Shown: piece by piece, positions 44,185 to 53,499 of the stretch | Layout of the letters: every line of letters begins with the position of its first letter | How positions within the stretch are numbered: position 1 is the stretch's first letter | From: Venturia oleaginea | Taxonomy: Eukaryota > Ascomycota > Dothideomycetes > Venturiales > Venturiaceae | NCBI GenBank assembly: GCA_013176395.1 | Contig: JABMLP010000003.1 | Location: forward strand, 496,001-560,000 | Length of the DNA: 64,000 bases | Direction of reading: 5' to 3' | Notes under the pieces: model-generated | Database searches by the model: none | Told to the model about the DNA's origin: nothing | Seen by the model: only the letters and a program-made list of their open reading frames with translations | Made by a program: the position numbers and the translations under genes

Positions 44185-44598
44185 GAATAGTACATGGAGG
44201 AGTCACGTGATATTCCCACAGTTCCCACAGATCTTAGCAAGGCTTACAGGCGTGGGAAGTGTGGGAAAGAGCCAAGAGGTGTGGGAATACACCTTGGCAC
44301 CCAGAACCAGATGGGTATATAGGGAGGACATTGGACGGACTTTCCTTTCTCTCTTCGTGGTTATCTCATGTTATGTTTCTCACATAGGAGCTTCTTCAAC
44401 CTACTACAGTAACGACCTTTTACTTAGATACAATCAAGCACAAGTCATATGCATACGAAGCAAGCCCACCCCCAACCTTCATACTAACCGACAAGTGTTC
44501 AGGATTGATCTGAGGATCAAATCGGTTAGTGTTAAGGGATGGAATCCTTCTCCCTAGCTTATCCATGATTGGATTTTCAATTGTTCTCTTGTTATTCT

Positions 44599-44661
44599 GC
44601 AAGCTGTCATATTCTATTTTGCAAGCTGTCATGTTCTATTTGCAAGCTGTCATGTTCCGTT
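44599..44661 (+). repeat. three copies of a 21-bp repeat
   Basis: GCAAGCTGTCATGTTCTATTT and close variants occur three times in a row. No function visible. Confidence 0.75.
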
Positions 44662-45057
44662 TAAAGATACATTCTAGAAGGATCTATTTGTAAGAGGAGG
44701 ATTATATATACAAGCTATCCTTCCTGTACTTACACTTTCTTCCTTGTACTTAGATACTTTGAAATACAAGCTGTCTTCTCTCACTTGCGAAACACCTTCG
44801 AGGGTTGAACTCTTACAGTTAGACGACAATTGAATTGGGAGATACATCGGACGGCTAGGATCTAGTGAGCCTCCAGTGAACCTGAGCAAGGGAAGGTACT
44901 TAAGGTAAGTACTTCCAGACTGATATTGCCCTTACCCCAAACCCGCGGACCAGAACAAGAGAACACAGGTGTCAAGAAGGTCTTGACATAATCAACTGTG
45001 TTGAGAAACGAGTTCCCCGTAACAAAGGGTACCAATTAACGTTTAAAACCCATTATA

Positions 45058-46044
45058 CCGCAATAGTAAATGCAAGAAGCTCTGCCGAGCAAGGGTCTTG
45101 TTTTCCACCCGTCCTGATACTATGGTAGCTGGACTATTAAAGGTTAATCGAGGACCCCCTACCGCCTCCCCCGTCTTCTCCTTCCCAACCCACCTCAATT
45201 ATAAAGATTTTGGTATGCCCAAGAAGACAACGACGAGGAGAAGATCTCATGGAAGGAGGGAAATAAAAATAATAAGGTGTTGTAGGGATGTTGCGAAAGA
45301 GGACCTTCGTGCACAGGCCAAAACAGGGATCCAGGTTAACCTTCAACAGCCCAGCTACCACAGTATACAGCTCAATGATCGACCCAAGTTTCCAGAGCCA
45401 AATCGAAGCAGCGGTGGCGAATAAGATACCAGGTGTTCATATCACGTGATTCCTAGCAAGTTGGACTTGGGGAATCCGTGTCATTTGTACTCAGAAGATC
45501 AGACATCAATTACCAGACTCGTTTCTCAATGCCTTATTCATACTTGCACGTTATTTTATTATCATCTTTAGTGATACCAACACCAGGGTTACTTCAGCAG
45601 ATGCAGCAATGTGCGCCCCCGATACGCAATTACGCAGCTGAAGCTGCCGACCTAAGCAACCAGATTATTCCAGTGGGCTAGAGGAAAGACAGTCAGACGG
45701 GAGGAACTCTCGTCACTGACTGATTCGACTCCGGCCAGTCCGCGGAAAACGAGAGCAGATTCTGGATACGTATCGACAGCTGGTGCTACGAATGGGGAGA
45801 CCTCAAACCGTGTCGTGCCAGCAAAAGATCAAAGGGGCGGATGAGTTCATCGAGTCACAAACACAGGGAGGAGCAAGAACTCATGGCGGAGGACTATCCA
45901 GGAGCAGATGTTGATCTTGAGATGATCCCTGGGCGGAAGCCTGCACCGTACAGACCGGGATTTTCTGGTATCTACTTAGTATGCGCCGGAACCACCGTGG
46001 AGACCTGGGGGTGTGCAATAAAATGGAACAACGCGAAAATTGTA
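45058..46044. other. repeat-island spacer left of the pogo element
   Basis: No supported gene. A frame at 45841-46101 (RPGFSGIYLVCAG...) is cut by the pogo insertion and could be remnant coding sequence of unknown kind. Confidence 0.4.
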
Positions 46045-47876
46045 ACGTGTTCCACCACCGAGCTGGTCAGTTTCTGCCAAGACGACCAACTCCCTCATTA
46101 ACACGATATGTCTCAACAACAAAATGCGCAATTATCTAACAGAGAAGGCAGAATTCAGCTTGCCCTTTCTGCCTATAACACCCACCAATTCCGAAGCCTC
46201 CGGCGCGCTGCTGAAGCGTTTGATGTACCTCCTTCAACATTGACTAGCCGATACAACGGAATCACGTATCGCCTAGATACTCGCAACGCCCAACACAAGC
46301 TCACTACGACTGAAGAGCAGACAATTGTCCAATACATCCTCGACCTCGATTCGCGAGGATTCGCGCCCCGGCTGTGTGAGGTGGCAGATATGGCGGATAA
46401 ACTACTAGGTGTACGCGGTGGAGAGCTAGTAGGGAAAAACTGGGCTGAGAGGTTTATAACGCGCTCAGATGAGCTCAAGATGGCCTTCAATCGAGCTAAG
46501 GATAGGCAGAGGATACTACAGGAAGATCCAGAGATTATTGGCGCGTGGTTCAAGCTCGTTGCAGACACTAAGGCAAAGTACGGCATCCACGACGAGGATA
46601 CGCACAACTTTGACGAGATTGGCTTCCAGATGGGCGTTATTGGGTCAATGAAGGTCGTCACAGCTTCTGAAAGACGTACATGGCCTAATTTGATCCAGCC
46701 AGGCGATCGCGAGTGGGTTACAGTTATCCAGAGCATCTGCGCCGCTGGGTATGCGACCCCGCCATTCATTATCTACAAAGGACGCGTTCACATCTCTGCG
46801 TGGTATGAGGAGGCAGATATACCACGGAATTGGAAGCTCTCGGTCTCTGAGAACGGCTGGACAAACAACGCGCTTGGTCTTGGGTGGTTGAAGCACTTTG
46901 ACGCGTATACAGAGGCGCGTCAAGTGGGGGGGTATAGGCTGCTCATCTTGGACGGCCATGAGAGCCATCTCAACCAGGATTTCAAGGACTACTGCCTCGA
47001 ACATAAGATCATAACGCTCTGTATGCCACCTCATTCATCGCATATCCTCCAGCCGCTTGATGTGGTCTGTTTCTCGCCGTTGAAGTGCAAGTACTCTCAA
47101 CGAGTTCGAGACTTGGCACGCCGACGCGTCTACCATATCAACAAAGAAGGCTTCCTCCCAGCCTTCAAAGACGCGTTTTTCGACGTGTTTACAAAAGAGA
47201 ACTGTCGAAAGGCTTTTGAGATGGTAGGGCTAGTCCCTATCAACGCGGAGGTGGTATTGGATCGCCTTGAAGTATGGCTACGTACCCCACCAGCACCCCC
47301 ACCGCAGGAGACGCCGTGGCAGTCGAAGACTCCAAGCAATACTCTTGAATTTGGATCCCAATCCAAGCTCGTAAGCGAGTCCTTTACTCGGTCACCAGTT
47401 ACTGCGCAGGCAGGCTTTTCCCAGCTTGTCAAGGGCGCTGAATTGATGCTACACCAAAACGCTCTACTTGTTGCGCGCAACCGCGAGCTTGAAGAGCAAT
47501 TGGCAGTAATGACAAAGCGAAAATGGCGCAAAAGGAAGTGGATCCAGCAAGGTGGTACTATAGAGTATGGGACTGTAGCAGCGCAGGTAGCTGCCGAGGC
47601 GTCTGTCGCGCCTCAGGGATCAAAGAAGGCTCGTGGTAGTGGTGGTCAAGAAATAGCCCGACCAACTCAACGGCGCTGTAGGAACTGCGGCGCAACTGGG
47701 CATAATGCGCGAACTTGTAAAAAAGATATCGAGATATCATCTGAATCAGATAGCAGCACGACGGACTTAGAATGTATTGTTAATAGCGATTAAATTGAAG
47801 AGTCGTAACATGAGTTGGTCGTGCCAAGCCTTTTTGACCATTTCGGTGGGTTGACCAGCTCGGTGGTGGAACACGT
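46045..47876 (+). mobile_element. intact pogo/Fot1-type DNA transposon
   Basis: 25-bp perfect terminal inverted repeats, ACGTGTTCCACCACCGAGCT with five further bases, at 46045-46069 and 47852-47876, each flanked by TA (46043-46044, 47877-47878), the target duplication of Tc1/mariner/pogo elements. The element is 1832 bp and carries one uninterrupted transposase gene. Confidence 0.95.
46108..47793 (+). CDS. pogo-family DDE transposase with C-terminal zinc knuckle
   Basis: 561 residues, no stop or shift. An N-terminal Psq-type helix-turn-helix (FRSLRRAAEAFDVPPSTLTSRYNG) is followed by a CENP-B-type DNA-binding helix set (VGKNWAERFITRSDELK) and the DDE_1 catalytic core with Asp in FDEIGFQMG, ILDGHESH and LQPLDVVCFSPLK, the usual D-D-D of Fot1/pogo. 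The C-terminus has a coiled coil and CRNCGATGHNARTC, a CCHC knuckle seen in some fungal pogo transposases. All catalytic residues are in place and both TIRs are perfect, so this copy is probably young and may still move. Confidence 0.95.
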   Translation: MSQQQNAQLSNREGRIQLALSAYNTHQFRSLRRAAEAFDVPPSTLTSRYNGITYRLDTRNAQHKLTTTEEQTIVQYILDLDSRGFAPRLCEVADMADKLLGVRGGELVGKNWAERFITRSDELKMAFNRAKDRQRILQEDPEIIGAWFKLVADTKAKYGIHDEDTHNFDEIGFQMGVIGSMKVVTASERRTWPNLIQPGDREWVTVIQSICAAGYATPPFIIYKGRVHISAWYEEADIPRNWKLSVSENGWTNNALGLGWLKHFDAYTEARQVGGYRLLILDGHESHLNQDFKDYCLEHKIITLCMPPHSSHILQPLDVVCFSPLKCKYSQRVRDLARRRVYHINKEGFLPAFKDAFFDVFTKENCRKAFEMVGLVPINAEVVLDRLEVWLRTPPAPPPQETPWQSKTPSNTLEFGSQSKLVSESFTRSPVTAQAGFSQLVKGAELMLHQNALLVARNRELEEQLAVMTKRKWRKRKWIQQGGTIEYGTVAAQVAAEASVAPQGSKKARGSGGQEIARPTQRRCRNCGATGHNARTCKKDIEISSESDSSTTDLECIVNSD

Positions 47877-48831
47877 TATACGATATCTTATCTTAACACT
47901 ATTGGCGGAATCCTTCTAAAAAAAAAAGGGTAATAAATGATTGCGAGCTTGCCACCATCCCTGACGTTATATGCTGTACTAAGTACTGTAAATTCCGTGC
48001 AAAGTCGGACGAGCGACCAGTGCACGGCTAGATTTTGTATGAGAGATATGGAAGCAAATTAAGTGGGCCAGAAAAGACTAACAATAATTGTCGAAGCCAC
48101 CACCATCCTTGTCTCGTCTACAACTTTTCACGAAATCTACGGTACTTTTTTGTTGAGTTTTAGCGCTGCATAACCATCGGGCCGCTGTCAATCCTTAAGG
48201 AGTCCTGGTTGCTTGTAGTTTGCCTTGATACGGAGTACACTACGAATATACTTATTAGCACCTCAAGACTAACCATAGTGGTTGCAGATATTTCCCCCAC
48301 CACTTCAACGTACTATATAGAGTCTTTTATACAGGATCCAGGGGTGCACGGCTAGATTTTGCAGGAGAGATCTGGAGGCAGATTAAATCAGCCGAAAACA
48401 CTAATAGATATTGTTGAAGCTAACCTACTACCTAGTCTCCTCTGCAGCTTTGCACGGAATCTACGGTATATATCTTTCCGATAGTTCTGATAAGAGGCAA
48501 AAGGCTATTTTCGGATAGAGTTTGACTGGTACGATTATGAAAATTACAGTTTAAGCAATGAATGAGACTGCCATTGCCCGGATAGATCGAGGTTCACCGG
48601 TAGGTATTCCACGGGTGGTGAATGTAGCCAGAGAAGCATGTAAGTACAAAGAGGGACGGTGACGACTGATGGACAATGCGGAGGTGATCTAGCGCATTTT
48701 AATTTGTGTATCAACCTGAACATTCTTCGCCGCTAGTACGATCTCGCAAAATGTTTCTATATCCTTTCCTTACCCCAATGTCCTCCCATATCCTCGCATC
48801 GGATGCCATTTGCATCCCTCCCCTTCCCCTT
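47877..48831. other. repeat-derived spacer
   Basis: No gene. Holds the degenerate direct repeat described at 48020-48470 and, at about 48571-48660, a block also found around 49545-49830. Confidence 0.45.
48020..48470 (+). repeat. two degenerate direct repeats of about 127 bp
   Basis: GTGCACGGCTAGATTTTG begins at 48020 and at 48344; both copies end AATCTACGGTA after about 127 bp. Many differences between copies are C/T or G/A, as RIP gives. Element family unknown. Confidence 0.7.
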
Positions 48832-49074
48832 CTATCGAAATGTTTCGCAGTTGTAGGTGACACGGATCTGAAGATTATCCATTCCACGTGCCGTAATGGT
48901 CGGACGATATGCTTGCTTGTAAAATTCAGGGGGACCATTGTCTGGACCTTCCATGCGGCACCTGATTGGAGGCGCATATGAAATATGGCCTCCGCCTAAA
49001 CTGCAGTTTCTGTTCCTGAACGCTTCGTATGATTGCTCGTATGCCGGGGAAATGGGGAAGGGATGGAATAGCAT
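48832..49074 (-). pseudogene. possible decayed small secreted protein gene
   Basis: The minus frame gives 80 residues with RNRNCSLGGGHIS...RCRMEGPDNGP...TYNCETFR and a stop. About 60 bases upstream, in another frame, KFLTLILSALELFVLQTHAIP reads like a signal peptide but begins with GTG and stops at TGA. A frameshift between a signal peptide and a Cys-containing mature part would explain this. Speculative. Confidence 0.25.
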
Positions 49075-49208
49075 TCTCAGGGTATAGCGTGGGTTTGGAG
49101 GACGAATAGTTCGAGAGCGGAGAGGATTAGTGTTAGAAACTTCACTGTGACCAACTTTGTTAGCGAAACTAAGATTTTAGTATCGGGCCCTTCACTTGTT
49201 GTTGATTT

Positions 49209-49304
49209 CGGAGGTGACTTAATGTCTGAGCTCGGAGGTGACTTGTTATTTGAGTTCGGAGGTGACTTGTTATTTGAGTTCGGAGTTGTCTTATTGTTTG
49301 AGTT
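49209..49304. repeat. four copies of a 24-bp tandem repeat
   Basis: Unit CGGAGGTGACTTGTTATTTG plus AGTT, with the first and last copies diverged. It is open in several frames; coding is not established. Confidence 0.85.
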
Positions 49305-49602
49305 CGCAGATGGGATTTGGTTGAAATTAAAATCGAAATTGTAGCGGGGTTGGAGGCTATGGCCCAGAGTTTATATACATCATATGAGTCCGTCCGTTCT
49401 ATTAGTATTTCACATTACCATAGTAGTGATCTACGGTGCCAAGTTCAGCGTATTACTATACATAGTAGAGCTAGGTACGGGCCCGATTGCTGGGACAAGC
49501 CGCCCAAGGAGACCCTCGATGGGTACGGAGTATGATTCCAGAATTAAAATTCCCGAATACCTGGGAACATATTCTAGGTATTTCACGGGTGGTGAATATG
49601 TA

Positions 49603-49784
49603 CCGTAGAAATCGGCGAACAGACGAAGCTTCGTCGGGGGTAGGCACAGACGTTTTTTGTTGGCGAAAACGTGAGCTTGCCCAGAAATCGCCTAAGGTAC
49701 CAATTTCCACATATAAATTCTGATCGTGCGAGGCCTGCGAACCTACGCCGATTCGCCGATTCGCCGATTCGCCGATTTCTACGG
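49603..49784. mobile_element. 182-bp MITE with 17-bp TIRs
   Basis: CCGTAGAAATCGGCGAA at 49603-49619 is exactly inverted at 49768-49784. The flanks (CACGGGTGGTGAAT... and ...AAGTATAAAGAGGGAC) occur next to each other at 48606-48652 without this insert, giving an empty-site comparison. Just inside the right end the 8-bp word CGATTCGC is repeated about four times. Left flank ends TA; the right one is CA, so the target duplication is not exact. Confidence 0.7.
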
Positions 49785-50575
49785 CATCTGGTGAAGCATA
49801 TAAGTATAAAGAGGGACAGTATTATGGTTTTTGAGAGAACAGGACATTTGCAGCATGCGGTCGAGTGGGTTTCTAAGAGCCAAGATAGCTGAGCATGAAA
49901 ACCAGGCCGATCAAACACGTCGCTTAATGTTGATCCGTTGAACAATTCATAAACTTCCTGTTGTGTGATAAGAAATCTCCAGACAGATCAGAACCACATG
50001 AAAATCCTGCAAAGATCGTGCAGGTTTTGGTCGGTGGCTGTCTTGGCTAAGATATCAGATAACCACTCGATTGCATGTTGCACATGTTCTCGTTCACTCA
50101 AGACCCACAATAATGACCTGAGGGGAATGCGGAGATGAGTTGACGTATTACTACGATGCTTACGAGAATCATCTATACAATTGGCAGGAATTTGCGAGGT
50201 CTGTCCGATAGTATACGCACTGTGGTCTCAGTCATTTTAAATGTCAAGCAGTCTTAAGCTTGTCAAATGTCAACCATGCCTCGCATCCGCGTTACAGCAA
50301 CAGTCACAATATTGTAGGCCCGATAGACATTGGAACCGGCTGCTACCGCAGTAGATCTGATGCAGACGGACGCAGTGAAGTGAAGAACATCAAAACCAGA
50401 TTGTATTCAAGTGAAGTACCAGAAATTCTTTGGCGGTCTGAAGTCTGCGAGCGGGATTACTCCTTCAGCCAATGCCACGTGTGTCTAAGCTTCTCGTAAT
50501 CATAGTATCAAAGTGAGTCGGAAAGCTACTCCGTTGGTTGATATGTCCACAGCGCTGCTGTATCACCAAGCAATA
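49785..50575. other. spacer between the MITE and Tc1 element
   Basis: No gene. A 19-bp word TGTAGGCCCGATAGACATT at about 50313 is shared with 43413 in the other repeat cluster. Confidence 0.4.
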
Positions 50576-51879
50576 CTGTGGTAGCCGGCCGATATATTGT
50601 TAGTATGGTGGCTTAAGCCATCGGCCAAGGGTCTTGTATATAACATGTAATGATGTATTACTTAAGCTACCACTTCGTATGCCCACCCTGGGCATTGATT
50701 ACATTTTGACATCGTGTACTCATACTAGCTACAAAATCTTGGAGTTGCAGTTCTGTTGTTGCCTCCCATGCCTCTTTCACTGCTATCCGAAGCTGGTTAT
50801 AAGAAAGCTGTTTATCACCCCACTTATATTCAATATAGTCCTTCATTAGATTCCATACTGCCTCAATTGGGTTCAAATCTGGAGAGTATGCAGGCCAGAA
50901 GATAGGTGTAATCCCTCGCTCTCTAAGCTCCTGGAAAGTCTCGCCAGCAGCATGCCCAGGAGTACCATCCTGCATAAGCTGGAGACCTGGATTTATCCGT
51001 AGTCATCCATCAATAACAGGTACCGTACGCTCACAGTATGAGCGCTGGTTAATTGAACCCCAATCTTTCTCCCAGAAGAGACAAGGCCCCTTTTGGGTAC
51101 CGCTAAAACAGCCCCAGAACATCCAACCACGCCGCTTCCGGATCTTATCAACTACACAAGTATTATCTAGCTCTTCACCAGATTGCCGAGTAACCCATTG
51201 CTTGCGATACCTCCCTCCTGTCACCTAAGTCTCATCAGTCCATAAGATAGTATTCCATTGCTCTTGAGTCCAATTGACGTGTGCGAGAGCCCATCCAAGG
51301 CGTATTGCTTTATTTCGTTCTGAGAGAGGAGGTTTTGCTCGAGCAACGTATCGTTTAAAGCCATGCTTTCGGAGGGCATTTCGTATAGCATACTCTCCTA
51401 CTTCCCAAGATGCAAAGGGACCAGTAGCGAGGTGGAGGTAGGACATCAACCGATTTGTTCGTGAGTAGCGAATAAATGTGATAAGCTCCTCAATCTGCTC
51501 CTCTGAGAGAGAAGGATCTCGGCCTTTCCGTTTCTTTGGCGTAGTTTGTTCGGCTTGGCACGTATTCTGGACCTGCCTCTGCGTGACTTTGAGGTGGTTG
51601 GCGATGTGCTCGTAAGTCCAGCCATTATCTCGGAGGGTTCTGACTTGTAAACGCTCATCGCGTGGAAGATCTGGTTGTTTTTGGCGTATAGGGGGCATTT
51701 TGGTGGTATACACAAGCTAGGTATGCCTTTAGGAACACGTAGGTAGAGTATAAAATACAGTAACTACATATTATTAAGTATACAGGCGAGGGGACTCATT
51801 GGCAGCATGATATGCGCTAAAATTGTAAGCCCCCTGGCTGGTGGCGGTGTACTAACAATATATCGTCCGGCTACCACAG
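50576..51879 (-). mobile_element. Tc1/mariner element with dead transposase
   Basis: Terminal inverted repeats of about 30 bp, starting CTGTGGTAGCCGG, lie at 50576 and (inverted) up to 51879, with TA on both outer sides (50574-50575 and 51880-51881). The element is 1304 bp. Confidence 0.92.
50667..51713 (-). pseudogene. Tc1-like transposase with two nonsense codons
   Basis: One continuous minus-strand frame broken only by TAG at 51225-51227 (after ILWTDET) and TGA at 51003-51005 (after VIDG); both positions suit Trp. An N-terminal helix-turn-helix (RDNGWTYEHIANHLKVTQRQVQ) precedes the catalytic Asp in WTDET, the second Asp in LMQDGTPGHAA and the third acidic residue in YSPDLNPIEAVW. The TAG is in the CpA-to-TpA context preferred by RIP; the TGA is G-to-A in a less preferred context. 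Without the two stops the product would be about 350 residues, normal for the family. Confidence 0.9.
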
Positions 51880-52149
51880 TACTGTGCATCGGAGCTACAC
51901 TGGCCGCTATTTGATAGGGAATCTACGTGACTAGTTATTATAGACAGTAATAGCAAGCACTAGAAATTCTGCGTCGTGTAACGCGTAGATTCCTTCGAAG
52001 TCGCGTTGGTGGTGGAGCGATACACAAAGGGCGATCAACCAAGGCGAACACATCACAGCAGCCCCAGAACGACAACACGCACGACAGGCACCCAACCTAA
52101 CTAATCAAACTCAAGATACTCGGTATTGCCTTGAGAATAAGAGATCCAG

Positions 52150-53499
52150 ATGTCTCTAATAGAAGGACCAACTACGCCGTTGCAGGAAAGAAGCGCGCCA
52201 ACTACGCCCCCTCCGATGGCAAAGCCAACCGGCCCAACGCTACGACAGTCAACTATAGCAAGCAAAGGCAGAACAGCAGCGATAATGGACGACTCCCTGA
52301 ACCAGCAGAAGCGTACTGAGGTAGCCAAAGCACCGAGGGCTAAATCACAGCGTGCAGCGCAAATACCTGAAGACAACGGCGAGATACCGGTCAGAGAGAT
52401 ACTCCAAATTCTGGTACAGCTTCAAGGCGACGCAACAAGTAACAGAAAGGTTATCGAAGACCTGCGAAACACTCTCCAACAACGTGACGTAACATTCCAG
52501 AATGAGATGAAGAAGATGAAAGAGAAACTCCTTCAGGAAACTAAGCAGCTCCGGGAGCAACTTGCCCAGGAAACCCAGCAGCTAAGAAAGGATGTTTGTT
52601 TGATACAAGCTCAGTTATCGCGGGCAAACCCACTAATCAGCTCACCAGCACAGTCGTACGCGTCTGTAGCTAGGACTAACTCACTTACTCCACCTGCTTC
52701 TATCAGTCAGCAAGCAAGTAATACAAACACCTCATCGATCAGCAGACCCGGCCTAACTCTCAACTTCGCACGCGCTCACACACACATTGACCTCACAAAC
52801 CCTATCGAGATAAAAGAGAGAGTAAAGGATGCCATTGCGGCAGGGCAAGCTACAAAGGACATACAGATTGCAGGAATCGAGAAAATTGGCAGAGAAACAA
52901 AACTGGTCCGAGTTGTCCTCAGGTTAGAGGAGGACGAGTAGGTAATACGGCAGAACCAGGAGCAATGGCTCAAATTCTTCCCTGGCGCGTCTGTTCAAGG
53001 CGAGAAGTGGTACCCCGTTAAGGTCGATCGCGTGGACAAAATGGCTATACTGAACGAAGATCGAATCACGCTGAAAAGCAGTCTGAAAGCGGATATGTCC
53101 GAGGAGAACAACGTCACCATTACAAAGATCTCTATGCTCAGCAAACCTGACCCATACAAGAACTATTGCTCCATCCTGGTATACCTCAGCTCTAAGATAG
53201 AAGCTGACAGAGCGCTGAAACAGCTCGAGATTGGAGGAGAGTTGGCCCGGGTCAGCCCGTATGAGTATCGACCAAGACCGAGACAATGCTACCAATGCCA
53301 ACAGTTTGGACACATTAGCACACGGTGCAACAATGAGCTGACGTGTGCTAACTGCGCGTGTATTGGGCACGAAGCGCAGGACTGTGTAGAGCAGTATCCC
53401 AAATGCCGCAACTGTGGAGACGCCCACCGAGCAACGGACACAGGATGCCCTGAGTACAAGAAAGCGATGGAACAGACCCGAGCGCGCCATCTATGTTAG
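52150..53499 (+). pseudogene. LINE ORF1 (gag-like, zinc knuckles) with one nonsense codon
   Basis: Coiled coil at about residues 90-160 (heptads of LRNTLQQ...KEKLLQETKQLREQLAQ), then a Ser/Thr-rich stretch, a nucleic-acid-binding region, and three knuckles: CYQCQQFGHISTRC, CANCACIGHEAQDC and CRNCGDAHRATDTGC. A TAG at 52939-52941 interrupts after EEDE where Trp would fit, in CpA context. Otherwise the frame is open to 53499. The ORF1 stop overlaps the ORF2 start in ATGTTAG. Confidence 0.85.

Larger units (their letters stand above)
43467..45057. mobile_element. TIR-bounded element with nested LTR insertion
   Basis: A 23-bp sequence beginning TATAATGGGTTTTAAACG at 43467-43489 is repeated exactly in reverse complement at 45035-45057. 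The TATA at each outer end would suit a TA target duplication of the Tc1/mariner type. Inside are a solo LTR (43522-43776), a 150-bp duplicated block and TATA-containing LTR-like sequence, but no transposase. It is best read as an old TIR element hit by later insertions; the exact original interior cannot be told. Confidence 0.55.
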
